Shown: piece after piece, positions 51,366-62,331 of the stretch
Position numbering within the stretch: position 1 is the stretch's first letter
Layout: every line of letters starts with the position of its first letter
Assembly (NCBI GenBank): GCA_037953745.1
Contig: JBAKBP010000196.1
Coordinates: 268,501 to 332,500 of the forward strand
Direction: 5' to 3'
Length of the DNA: 64,000 nt
From: Lithodes maja
Taxonomy: Eukaryota; Arthropoda; Malacostraca; Decapoda; Lithodidae
Notes under the pieces: model-generated
Databases searched by the model: none
Told to the model about the DNA's origin: nothing
What the model saw: only the letters and a program-made list of their open reading frames with translations
Made by a program: the position numbers and the translations under genes

Positions 51366-51598
51366 TATATGCACTTTATTGTCTTTTTTTCACTGATTTA
51401 TATATTTCTATAGGTTCTAATCATATGAATGTCACTTATTATATACATTTATGTGTCACTTTTACATATTATTATGGTGTTATTGTATTTGTATCAATTT
51501 TCTCATAATACATTTGACTTTTGTATTACAATAAATTGTTTTACTTCCACTTATTGCCTATATATATATACATATTGTCACTGTCTTTGGTACTTTCA
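51366..51598. other. AT-rich spacer
   Basis: T-rich sequence between the tandem repeat and the piggyBac frame, possibly its 3' UTR. No gene seen. Confidence 0.35.
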
Positions 51599-54356
51599 CT
51601 ATGAGTTGAAATCCTGCTTGGAGTGGTAATCAAAGAAGCACCCTTCAGCACAGAGTGGCACCTTGCACTCCACACACTCCATGGTGGACTTTTTCTCTGA
51701 CCTCGCCCTCAGCCTGGTGTTGTAGCAGACATAGCACTGCTTCTGCTGCTTTCTTCCTGCTGCTGTCAGAGGCATGGAAATGAGCCTGTGCATATTCATG
51801 TAATATGCACAGTGCAAGCGGTCAGTAGCGGCGGGCCCAGCATGTGCCACTGCCCTCTGTGGCATAGCATACTTCTCCAGGAGCTCCTTCAACACCTGCT
51901 TTTGGAACCTCCGCAGGCTATTGAACTTCCTAGGTGTGTTCTCATTCCGAAGCTAGTATATATTGTAAGCATTCAGAATGGACATGTCTACCATGTGCAG
52001 AAAGAACTTTTTGTACCATCTGCACGAGGTACGCAGACAGTCAATGAAGCCTATCTGCATGTCGGACTTGTCCACCAGCCTCATGTTGATGTAGTCCAGG
52101 ACAGCATCGGGCTTGGTCACCCTGGCCTGGGTGCGGCGATCCACCTTGCCAGTCTCCACCATTTCCCCCTTGTGGACGGTGGTCAGGAGGTTGACCTTCC
52201 GCTGGTCGTGCCAGTGGATAGCCAGAATGGGCCCCGACTTCTTCCGGAACACATCGCCTTTCATGGTCTTTGGAGGGAAAGGTGGCATGCCCTTCGTTCT
52301 CCCTCCTACAGTCCCCGTCTTGCGCTCATGGAGGTACTTTGAGAGAGTGGGGGACGTGTAGTAGTTGTCCGTGTAGAGGACGTGATTCTTATGGAAATAG
52401 CGGTCCATCATGGCTTGCACCACTGCTCCGCCAAAGCCAATGAGGGGGTCCACAAGCACGTCCCCTTCCTTCCCGCTGTAGACCAGGAAGTCCAGGACAT
52501 AGCCAGTTCGGCAGTCGCACAGCACAAAGAATTTTATGCCAAAGAGATGTCTCTTTGAGGGGATGTATTGCCGGAAGCTGAGCTTTCCCAAGAACAGCAC
52601 AAGAGACTCGTCAATGATGACCTTGCGGAAGGGCTTGAAGTAGGAGGAGAAGCGGTTTTGCATCATCTCGTACAACGTCCTAATCTTCCACAGCTTGTCT
52701 GGGCAGTGGACGTCGGTGTTGGTGACAAGATGGAGCTCTGCGAGGATGTCAAGGCACCAGTCGCGAGACATATATTTCCCGAAGGCAGGGGTGGATAAGA
52801 GATCATTGGTAATCCAATAGTCAGGCAACCTATGCTTCTTGACATGAGGCATTAGCATGGTGAGTGCCAGGAACACCATGAACTCGTGATGAGTCACTGG
52901 GGTCCACTGCCTCATGTGGCCTTGGTCACCTTGTCAAACATGTGGACCTGGAATTGGTGCTGCTTGTTGGTCTCCTTGATGACAAATCCGGTAACCTCCT
53001 CATTAAAAAAGGCCTCAAAAAGCTCATGTGGTGGAGCATTGGGGCCTGCGGGAAAATTGGGGGTAATTCCTGAACCCTCTGTACCTCATCAAAAGTTGGC
53101 ACATCAGGGTTGTAATCTTCCCCGTCAGCCAGGTCTTCCCACTGAAAAATGTAGAATGGGTCTTGGCGACGCCCACGAGGAGCTCCAGGTGGTGGCCCAG
53201 CACGCCCAAGGCCAACTCGGGAGGCGCGCGCCCTAGGGCGGCCAGGGCGGGCCACAGCACGATGCCCCCGGGCGGAGCGGATGGGTTGAGGGTCGTCCAT
53301 GTCCACGTAGTCGTCGTCAGAGTGGTCATCTTGCCCTGACGGTGGACCTATATAGTCACGGCCAGAGTCATCTGTGAGGTGCCCTTCATCGTCAGTGTCC
53401 CCCACATAATCTGGCGGGGAACGAGTGATGCGTGGGCGGCGTGCGGGGGGGCGAGGTGGGGAAGGAGTGGAAGGTGAGGCTATGTCCCCCTGAGGTTCTG
53501 GGCTCCTTTGCCTGTGACGAGTGGCAGGAAGCAATGTTCCACTGTCACTAGGCCCAGGTATTGGTGATGCGAGCTCAAAAACTTCGTCAGGAACACATGT
53601 TGAAGGCTGGAGAGGTGGGGAGGACCGTGGGGAAAGTTGCGGGGGCGTATGGCTGGGGCGTATGGCTGGGGCCGGCAGGGGTGGACGCCGCGGGAGCCTC
53701 GAACAAAGCCCGCCTAGTTTGCTGTCCTTTTTTCACATATTTCCTGCCTTTCCCCTTTTCGGCAACAGTATGTCTCCTGTTGGGGGACCTAGGAGGCAAA
53801 TAGGCCGAAAGTGGGGGTCCTCAACCCTTGGCAGTGGTGGGGGTGGTGGGGAATAATGAAGGGTGCCCGGGTCATCTTGGGTGGCTTGGGGAGATAAGGG
53901 AGACAATGGCGGGCGAGATGAGTCACCACGCTCACCCTCACTCACAGCCTCATCCTCACCAAGTTTTTTGGCTTCTTCCCTGGCTACCGCGGCTGCCTTC
54001 TCAAGTACCTGCTTCATATAAAAGAGTAGCTTCAAAGGCGATTTAGCTGGCGAAGGGCTTGGAGTCGTGTCACTCAAGTGAAACTTGGAGATTGACCTTG
54101 AACTCTCCCACTCACTCACTTTCCCCACTTCACTTTCTTCAACTAAAACAGCTTCCGCAAAAGCTGTTACATCACCTTCATCACTCTCATGTTCACTCGC
54201 AAATCCCCTAAATTGAGTACCATTGTCACTGTCATCGCCATAATCACTAGACTTATAATTAGACGATTTACCACTGTCTTCATCATCAACAATATGGTCT
54301 CCTTCAGCATGCTCATAAACTCTCAATGTCTCCTCAATACCTCCTGGAGATAACAC
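51599..54356 (-). pseudogene. piggyBac transposase, broken
   Basis: The N-terminal part (53733-54356) is acidic and Ser-rich, as is usual for the family. Frame 52926-53534 adds another acidic stretch and DPFYIFQWEDLADGEDYNPD. The DDE core is 51953-52915: RKVIIDESLVLFLGKLSFRQ (first Asp), VLYTDNYYTSPTLSKYLHER (second Asp) and KPDAVLDYINMRLVDKSD (third). The C-terminal Cys-rich finger (51599-51895) has CYVC, CVEC, CAEGCF and YH. Frameshifts near 53050 and 52918 and an in-frame TAG at 51950-51952 between core and finger disable it. Catalytic Asp residues remain. It would have cut and pasted elements at TTAA; the MITEs nearby share the same site preference. Confidence 0.88.
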
Positions 54357-54655
54357 ATTTAGGCGGTGTCGTCTGCGTAAGACGCGACGCTTCGAGCTTG
54401 GGCGGGCGTCGTAGGGAGCACGTTACGGACACAAACGGAATCACTGTTTGGCGTACTATCCATGATGGCGTCGGGGTAGAGACTGATGCCCTGGCGTAGT
54501 TCGCGTCTGGTGGCGCTGTCTAACACCCAACAACAACAAAATTTGACGCGCGCCATTCGAAAGCATATACGCAAGCACCCGGAGCCTCAGAGCCCTACCG
54601 GGTTCCGCGGGGGTGTTTGTTATGAGTGCCTCAGAGCCTAACCGGGTCTGAGGGG
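51599..54655 (-). mobile_element. piggyBac transposon, degenerate, 5' end identified
   Basis: A broken piggyBac transposase is followed on its 5' side by a terminus at 54655 next to TTAA (54656-54659). Reading inward: CCCCTCAGACCCGG, then two subterminal repeats of CCCGGTnrGGCTCTGAGGC type. The 3' end is uncertain; 46399 is a candidate. Confidence 0.75.
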
Positions 54656-54659
54656 TTAA

Positions 54660-55882
54660 TGTTCTCGTTTTTGTGCTTGTGCCCGTTGCTTGTCCACGTC
54701 CCACCTGTCCGGCGGGTTTGAAGTCTGGTCTTCCAGTATTTCCCCCCCCCCCCCCTTTTATACCCCTGCCAACTTCTGGGTCACTGAGGTCACTGGGGCA
54801 ACTTGGATTCGCTAGAGAGAGAGTGAAGCTAAAACCGTGTATAGGTCCCGGCTGTGGCTCGGCCGGTGAAAAAATCCCATCTCAACTTGCGTTGGATAAG
54901 GAACCGGGTATTCACTGACGGTGACTAGCTCGATCTTGTGAACACCGGGAACCTGAAAACTTTAGACAAACTACACGCTCGTTTGTGGCCGTGAAGGTAG
55001 AGAGAAAGACGCCCTAAGGCTGGTCGTAACGTGAAGTGAAAAACTGGACCCAAAAGACTTAATTGCTCCATTTGCGGAAACGAGGATCCACAAAGGGGGA
55101 GGAGCCTCAGATTGTTGCCGCGTAATTCTGTAAATTCATGAATGAATTAATTTGAAGGGCAATATGTATCCAGAAAAAAGGGAATGTGAACGACTGAAGG
55201 TTTCAGGTCGTCGGTTGGGGTTCCTACTATTTCTATAACCATAAAGGACTAGCCTGACCGCTAAAAGGAGGTCTAGTCTACCAGGGTCTTAAATTGGACT
55301 TGGGTCATTCCGAGCTTAATTAGCCACCGAACAGCCGGCTACCAACACAGGGACCTGCCTAAGGCTCGGCCAACACCTCGGATCTATTGTGGGTGTTACT
55401 GTGGGTGTAGGGAAAAAACCGGGGTGGAACAGCCGGAGATACGTTCATTCATCGTTTATGCGAAACGCCGGGATAACGTGCACATAGGTCCAGTAACTAC
55501 CGGGATCTAGTGACTGCTATTAACGTGCACACAGGGTCCAGTAACGCCGTGTATTTAGTGACTGCTACTGTGGATGTAGAGTAAGGCCGGGATGGAAGGG
55601 ACTAAGTTATGTTCATTCCAATGTGTAGGCCAACGCTGGGAAAAAGAGAAAATTGAGTTCACTGCCAGAGTTCTGTTCATACTGTTTTTAAGGGTGGATG
55701 CCGGGATATAGTGAAACCTGGCGGGCCCCCACCGTAGAGTTTGTAAACAAGATCGCCATGCCCCAATTCCCGTCAAGGGATAGTGACAAGCGGCGAGCCA
55801 GCCCCGAAGGGTCGGCCAAAGCAGGTGTTAACTATCAACACCGAATTCCTTTTAGGGTCATCGAAACTAGTCTGAGCCCCCC
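54660..55882. other. Spacer rich in GCCGGG words; no clear gene
   Basis: A C run (54741-54754) is followed by sequence with many GCCGGG/CGCCGGGAT words and a direct repeat (AACGTGCACA.AGGGTCCAGT near 55475-55525). The style resembles the DIRS leader but no terminal repeat is visible. Confidence 0.35.
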
Positions 55883-56560
55883 ATGAATGATGGGAATTGC
55901 TCAGACATTGAAAAGTGCCTGGCAGACCAGGTAGTCTGCCAACTTTGCAAAAACTTTACCGATCAGCACCGCTCGATCCTCGTTGACCCACATATCTGAA
56001 TACCAGAAGCTGAATTTAGAGTGGACCTCAGAAAACGCAATTTATGTTTGTGCGATTGTGGCACCAATAGCTTGAAGATCTATGGGTGGGAAAATAGGAA
56101 CTTAATTGCTTTGAAGTGAACCTCCATGGAGTGGAACAAAAACTCTGAATCCGGGCCTAAATAAACCCCAAAAAAACATCCGTTTTCGAAAGCCATGGTA
56201 TTAAACCTACCTACAGATGAGGATAAGAACGCACTCGAGACAACCGTGGTTCCCTTGCCCCTCAACTTTCTCTTCATAATTGCTGAGGGGCACAGGGCCC
56301 TGGGTGGGGCTTTGGTTTCCCGGACGTTTCTGCACCCTCCTCAACTCCCCCGCCATGGAGTGGGCTTCGGTCACCCAGGCTTTATTGTGGTCGGCGGGGA
56401 GGGTTCTGTGGGGGCACTCGGCTATGGCCTTGGAATTGCTCGGGTGGCCTTGGGGCTGTTCGGCCAGGCAGCTTGGGGAACAAACAACAACAACCGTGGT
56501 GCCGGTTCAACCCTAGAGCGTTTAAGAGAGTGGTATATCCATTTCAGACTCGTTAAGAGT
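55883..56560 (+). other. Unrecognised, possibly coding remnant with Cys motifs
   Basis: From the ATG at 55883 a short frame reads ADQVVCQLCKNFTDQHRS, stops at 55997-55999, and in the same frame continues with KRNLCLCDCGTNSLKI before another stop. An open frame of 149 residues (56195-56644) has no recognised domain. It could be a decayed Gag-like zinc-binding region. I cannot name it. Confidence 0.25.
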
Positions 56561-56694
56561 GTTAATAATAATAATATTAAAATGCTGGTATTTTATTTGT
56601 TCGAGTGCCAATTCTCCAAGTGGATTCACGAGCGCTCACATTAACTTAAATTTTTCCATTTAAAAAAAAAAAAAAAAAAACATTAAAGCTTATA

Positions 56695-57679
56695 CAGTAA
56701 ACTTCCGTTAATCCGAAGGGCAGCGGACCGGCCCTCGTTTCGGATTAGTGGATTTTTCGGATTATCGGACTTTACCCCTATGAACCTGTGTATGATGAAA
56801 ACATCGAGACATTAGGCCACCCAAATGACACAATGGTGCACACACACACATATCATATGTTCATGAAATCACTTCAAAAGTTTACCATTGTCATTGTAGC
56901 CTATTACCTACTTCAAAACATTCAGATTAATGGTCAAAGGAATCTGCTGATATAAACGTCTTCTTCTTCTTCCGTCAACTAGCGAGTTTGTCTTGCTCTT
57001 TTAAGATCAGATGTGGTTCGGGAAGTAATGCCTTAACAAACGGCACCTCCCTGAGAAGTTCTTGTAATTTTCCTTTTGTGATTTTCCTTTTGTGATGTGC
57101 TCTGTTATATTATATTGTATTGAAAGCACCCTTGTCTTGTTGTCTTGAAAGCACCCTTGGGACGCTCCGATCACTGAACTATAAATAGTAGCGTATCGGA
57201 ACGTCCAAAGGTGCATTTTCAAGCTCAAGGCTTAATACATCCAAAAGGTGCATTTTCAAGCTCAAGACTGAATGAGCTTGCAGAAAATGCGGTGCAAGCC
57301 AGTAGCGCATCGGAGCGTCCCAAGGATGCGTTCAAGAGCAAAACAAACTCTCTAGCAGACGATGTGTGAAGAAGAAGAAGAAGAAGAAGGTGTTAACGTT
57401 TATATATCAGTAGCTTCCTTTGACCATTAATCTGAATGTTTTGAAGTAGGTAATAGGCTACAATGACAATGGTAAACTTTTAAAGTGAATTCATGAACAT
57501 ATGATATGTGTGTGCTCCATTATGTGTCATTTGAGTGGCCTAATGCCTCAAAAAGGGGACTTTGGGACTTCTTGAAATTCGGACCATTGGGAGAAATTCG
57601 GATTTGGCCTCAAATTGAAAAATTCGGACTATTGGGAGATTCGATATCATCGGTCGTTCGGATTAACGGACTTTTACTG
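56695..57679 (+). mobile_element. Foldback Tigger-like element, 985 bp
   Basis: Ends CAGTAAACTTCCGTTAATCC and GGATTAACGGACTTTTACTG are flanked by TA (56693-56694, 57680-57681). Inside, about 190 bp at 56795-56985 is inverted at 57370-57560 (CATATCATATGTTCATGAA, TTACCATTGTCATTGTAGCC, AAACATTCAGATTAATGGTC), so the arms can fold back over some 300 bp. The centre holds duplicated GGTGCATTTTCAAGCTCAAG words. No transposase frame. Confidence 0.85.
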
Positions 57680-57709
57680 TATTCATCAGTAACTCTATGC
57701 TCCCCAATA

Positions 57710-58220
57710 TCAATAAGCCCTCATAAATATGTGCGACTTCAGTTGATTCTTAAAAGCGCCAACACAATTCAACTGCTTAAGTGACACAGGAAGTCGATTG
57801 AATAGACGTGGGGCAACATAAGAAAAGGATCTAGCAGCAAAAGCACGTTCCCCAATGGCTCTAGGCTCATAAAGGCGATATGGGTCATCACCACTACGCA
57901 AATTCACATTTGACTCATTATGTGTTGGAAATAGAAGATCCAACAAATACTTAGGCTCACCAAACCTCAGCACCTTAAATGTCAGTAAGCACATTTTAAA
58001 CTCTATTCTGGCCTTGATGGGAAGTCAGTGTAGATCTATTAGATAATATGTAGTTGGGTGTTCTGGATAGAAGTGAAAATATTAGTCTAGCACACCTATT
58101 GAGAACAGACTGGAGTTTCTTCAAAGTAACATTTGGTAGACCAATGAACAATGAATTACAGTAATCAATTCTAGATATAACAAATGAATGAATGAGGGTC
58201 AAAAGAGATTCCTTGCTCAA
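57710..58220 (-). pseudogene. Non-LTR RT C-terminus (fragment F)
   Basis: Frame 57996-58220 reads LIHSFVISRIDYCNSLFIGL and LKKLQSVLNRCARLIF. After a frameshift near 57995 the frame 57710-57994 reads LLTFKVLRFGEPKYLLDLL and SFSYVAPRLFNRLPVSLKQL. This is the same region and clade as 33528-33902 plus 43046-43247, with clear divergence. Confidence 0.8.
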
Positions 58221-58235
58221 GAACCTTCCTTATGG

Positions 58236-59018
58236 CATAATGGTTACGAATGTAATGGTGACAACTCATCACGACACAATTTGTCCCAAACTCTGATATG
58301 GACAGTCTTACTTTAAGTATCACATTAAGTTTTTAGTATTAAGTTTGTGGGATCAATAATTAAAAAGGTTAATAATTATGTTCTATATTGGATATTGTGG
58401 TAATATATCATTCCTATGAACTTAGGTAATTATAATTGGGAGGGAAAATAAATCCCGACCTCTTAACGCATGCGCGGAAAAAGTAAGGCTCCCGCAAATT
58501 TGACAGGGAGCCGACACTCTCTACCTAGCCGCCACCCACAACCAGACCGTCTGCCTACTCTCGTGTTTTCACCTCACCTTTCGCCCCATTAGTAATAGTA
58601 CTTAGCTCATCAATTCTCCATCTATCCATACTAATCCATAGATCATTAATCATCATTCCCATCAATCATCAAGTATAGTGGCCCCCTTCTTTATTCATCA
58701 ACTCTATCCTATTAGCTAACACCCCCGTTTCCCACACACCATCTTGTAACAACGCCATGGCTTAACAGGTCAACTAGGCCCTACAGCACTAGCTGCAGTA
58801 TTCAGGTGATATAAACTATTGTATGGTATTTTTATACAGTCCACTATATAATCCTAACTACGAATATCCATAGTCATAGTTAAAAATATATATATAAATT
58901 AATACAATAATACATATGGTTTGCAGTTATGTTGTTCATAGGTCGCCAAGCATCTCTCTGCGGCGGTTGTATTTAGTTTTGGCCGTAGCCAAACGCACGC
59001 GAAATAAATACAACGATA
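58236..59018. other. Spacer, nothing recognised
   Basis: AT-rich sequence with ATCATCATT and CCATTAG words. No frame, repeat partner or site is convincing; this could be unique host DNA. Confidence 0.4.
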
Positions 59019-60424
59019 ATTACAACAGTCACAGTGAACATGCGCACGACGCGGGTATTACAACAGTCACAGTGAACATGCACACGACGCGGGTATTACA
59101 ACAGTCACAGTGAACATGCACACGACGCGGGTATTACAACAGTCACAGTGAACATGCGCACAACGCGGGTATTACAACAGTCACAGTGAACATGCACACG
59201 ACGCGGGTATTACAACAGTCACAGTGAACATGCACACGACGCGGGTATTACAACAGTCACAGTGAACATGCACACAACGCGGGTATTACAACAGTCACAG
59301 TGAACATGCGCACGACGCGGGTATTACAACAGTCACAGTGAACATGCACATGACGCGGGTATTACAACAGTCACAGTGAACATGCACACGACGCGGGTAT
59401 TACAACAGTCACAGTGAACATGCACACGACGCGGGTATTACAACAGTCACAGTAAACATGCACACGACGCGGGTATTACAACAGTCACAGTAAACATGCA
59501 CACGACGCGGGTATTACAACAGTCACAGTAAACATGCACACGACGCGGGTATTACAACAGTCACAGTGAACATGCACACGACGCGGGTATTACAACAGTC
59601 ACAGTGAACATGCACACGACGCGGGTATTACAACAGTCACAGTCAACATGCACACGACGCGGGTATTACAACAGTCACAGTGAACATGCACACGACGCGG
59701 GTATTACAACAGTCACAGTAAACATGCACACGACGCGGGTATTACAACAGTCACAGTGAACATGCACACGACGCGGGTATTACAACAGTCACAGTAAACA
59801 TGCACACGACGCGGGTATTACAACAGTCACAGTGAACATGCACACGACGCGGGTATTACAACAGTCACAGTAAACATGCACACGACGCGGGTATTACAAC
59901 AGTCACAGTAAACATGCACACGACGCGGGTATTACAACAGTCACAGTAAACATGCACACGACGCGGGTATTACAACAGTCACAGTGAACATGAACACGAC
60001 GCGGGTATTACAACAGTCACAGTGAACATGCACACGACGCGGGTATTACAACAGTCACAGTGAACATGCACACGACGCGGGTATTACAACAGTCACAGTG
60101 AACATGCACACGACGCGGGTATTACAACAGTCACAGTAAACATGCACACGACGCGGGTATTACAACAGTCACAGTGAACATGCACACAACGCGGGTATTA
60201 CAACAGTCACAGTAAACATGCACACGACGCGGGTATTACAACAGTCACAGTGAACATGCACACGACGCGGGTATTACAACAGTCACAGTAAACATGCACA
60301 CGACGCGGGTATTACAACAGTCACAGTAAACATGCACACGACGCGGGTATTACAACAGTCACAGTAAACATGCACACGACGCGGGTATTACAACAGTCAC
60401 AGTGAACATGCACACGACGCGGGT
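59019..60424 (+). repeat. Minisatellite 1: 38-bp unit, 37 copies
   Basis: The unit begins ATTACAACAGTCACAG and ends GACGCGGGT. The length of 1406 bp is exactly 37 units. Variation is confined to a few positions (gTGAAC/gTAAAC/gTCAAC, GCACAC/GCGCAC, ACGACG/ACAACG). 38 is not a multiple of three, so it is not a coding repeat. Confidence 0.95.
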
Positions 60425-60983
60425 ATTATAGCTTACGTCGTATAAACAGGGGGGCATGGTGGGTATTATAGCTTACGTTGTATAAACAGGGGGGCATGGT
60501 GGTTATTATAGCTTACGTCGTATAAACAGGGGGGCATGGTGGTTATTATAGCTTACGTCGTATAAACAGGGGGGCATGGTGGTTATTATAGCTTACGTCG
60601 TATAAACAGGGGGGCATGGTGGTTATTATAGCTTACGTTGTATAAACAGGGGGCATGGTGGTTATTATAGCTTACGTTGTATAAACAGGGGGGCATGGTG
60701 GTTATTATAGCTTACGTTGTATAAACAGGGGGGCATGGTGGTTATTATAGCTTACGTTGTATAAACAGGGGGGCATGGTGGTTATTATAGCTTACGTTGT
60801 ATAAACAGGGGGGCATGGTGGTTATTATAGCTTACGTTGTATAAACAGGGGGGCATGGTGGTTATTATAGCTTACGTCGTATAAACAGGGGGGCATGGTG
60901 GTTATTATAGCTTACGTCGTATAAACAGGGGGGCATGGTGGTTATTATAGCTTACGTCGTATAAACAGGGGGGCATGGTGGTT
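60425..60983 (+). repeat. Minisatellite 2: 40-bp unit, 14 copies
   Basis: The unit begins ATTATAGCTTACGT and ends GGGGGGCATGGTGGTT. It directly abuts minisatellite 1 in phase (both units begin ATTA). The length of 559 bp is 14 units with one G missing in the sixth. The first unit ends GGGT like minisatellite 1. Confidence 0.95.
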
Positions 60984-61157
60984 ACATAATTAAATACAGG
61001 GCGGACATAATCATGATCTGATTTGTTGTGCAATGGAAGCTAAGGTGTCTTGAGATCGCCTCGTACCTACACAATGAAAGTATTATAGTCTGCATGGTTG
61101 TTATCTAATTAAATACATACTTAGGTGGTACTTCAAGAATGTCAAGGAGTAAAGAAA

Positions 61158-61680
61158 TGTGGTTTGTATACTAGAAGACTGTGATTAAAAAGACGTGTAA
61201 CATGTGGAGTGAGGTGGGAGAGGGAAGAAACGAAGTCGGGGATAATCATAGTTATATTCGTTCCTGGGGCATTTTAGATCATCCCAGCATAATCATTTAT
61301 CTTTCCAACTCTCGAATATAGATTCGTAGTCAGGGATTGGCTTCTGATCTGAAATCATAACAAGAATAACACAAAGAATAAATGGTATATTAATCCAGGT
61401 AACGTCTATCCTGAGGAGTTATAGATCGTCTCAACATAATCATTTCAATCTCCAACTCTCGAATATAGATTCGTAGTCGGTACTGTCAGGGATGTTCTCT
61501 CATCTGAAGCAATAATAATAATAACACACAAAGGATAGGGGACATAATAGGTTGGGAATAGATCCTACACAAAAAATTAATGTGGTTTGTATACTAGAAG
61601 ACTGTGATTGGAGGGACGTATAACATGTGGAATGAGGTGGAAGAGAGAGAGAGACCAAATCGGGGATGGAAATGGGACCG
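61158..61680 (+). repeat. Diverged direct repeats
   Basis: TGTGGTTTGTATACTAGAAG followed by related sequence occurs at 61158 and 61581. CCAACTCTCGAATATAGATT with similar flanks occurs at about 61304 and 61452. The region 60984-61820 otherwise holds no recognised gene. Confidence 0.75.
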
Positions 61681-61919
61681 GGGATCTCGCTGGGGGTGGG
61701 AGTTTCGCTCCCAGGATTTTCGTTCCTGGGGTATTTCAGTCATAATTACCCTCAAGACAACGGACCAGATAGTGTTATTAGCAGTTAAAAGAGCTAAAGA
61801 AAGCGTCCTTGTCTGTTGAGTGTTGAATTATTTAGTCAAATGTACCGACTACCTCCTTGTTGTTATGGATTATTGAGGTGGCTATTATTGACTATTGGTA
61901 TGAGGGAGGGGGGGGGGGG

Positions 61920-62003
61920 GCAATTAAACATACATACACACAGACGCACACACACACATATTGGATATTGACAGGGAAGATGTGACAATTTACACGCACA
62001 CAT

Positions 62004-62034
<31 letters not shown>

Positions 62035-62180
62035 TGGATATTGACAGGGAAGATGTGACAATTTACACGCACACATCACATGGTCTCTCTCACACACACA
62101 CATACATACACACACACAGGTTAGGACAGATGTGTACATATTGTACATACATATACACACACACACACACATTATTAAGT
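61920..62180 (+). repeat. (CA)n microsatellites with a duplicated 60-bp spacer
   Basis: Several CA and CATA tracts are separated by two copies of a segment beginning ATATTGGATATTGACAGGG and ending TTACACGCACACATCACA. A G run precedes them (61908-61920). Confidence 0.9.
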
Positions 62181-62331
62181 GAGTGTAGCCTATGTGTTTG
62201 TAATTGCTCACTTCTTCCCTATCGATGTTCAATATATACAGTATAGCCTACGTGTCTTAATTATTATAACACACATTATTTAGTGTGTAAGTGTGAATGA
62301 TGTGTGTGTGAAGTGTATAAAAGTGTGTGGG

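Larger units (their letters stand above)
56561..58235 (-). mobile_element. Non-LTR fragment F, same group as element E, split by a Tigger-like element
   Basis: The C-terminal RT lies at 57710-58220 and the 3' UTR at 56561-56692, on the other side of the element 56695-57679. The UTR shares AGTGCCAATTcTCC and CACgAGCGCTC with element E and ends near an (AAT)n tract. Confidence 0.72.

Noticed and set aside
52926..53329. Separate genes flanking the piggyBac core
   Set aside because: They are out-of-frame pieces and shadows of the same transposase pseudogene.
59019..60424. CRISPR-like regular repeats
   Set aside because: Units are contiguous without unique spacers, and the surroundings are eukaryotic; it is a minisatellite.
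61863..62246. Open frames over the (CA)n tracts
   Set aside because: Cys-Val and Thr-His dipeptide strings are translations of microsatellite DNA.
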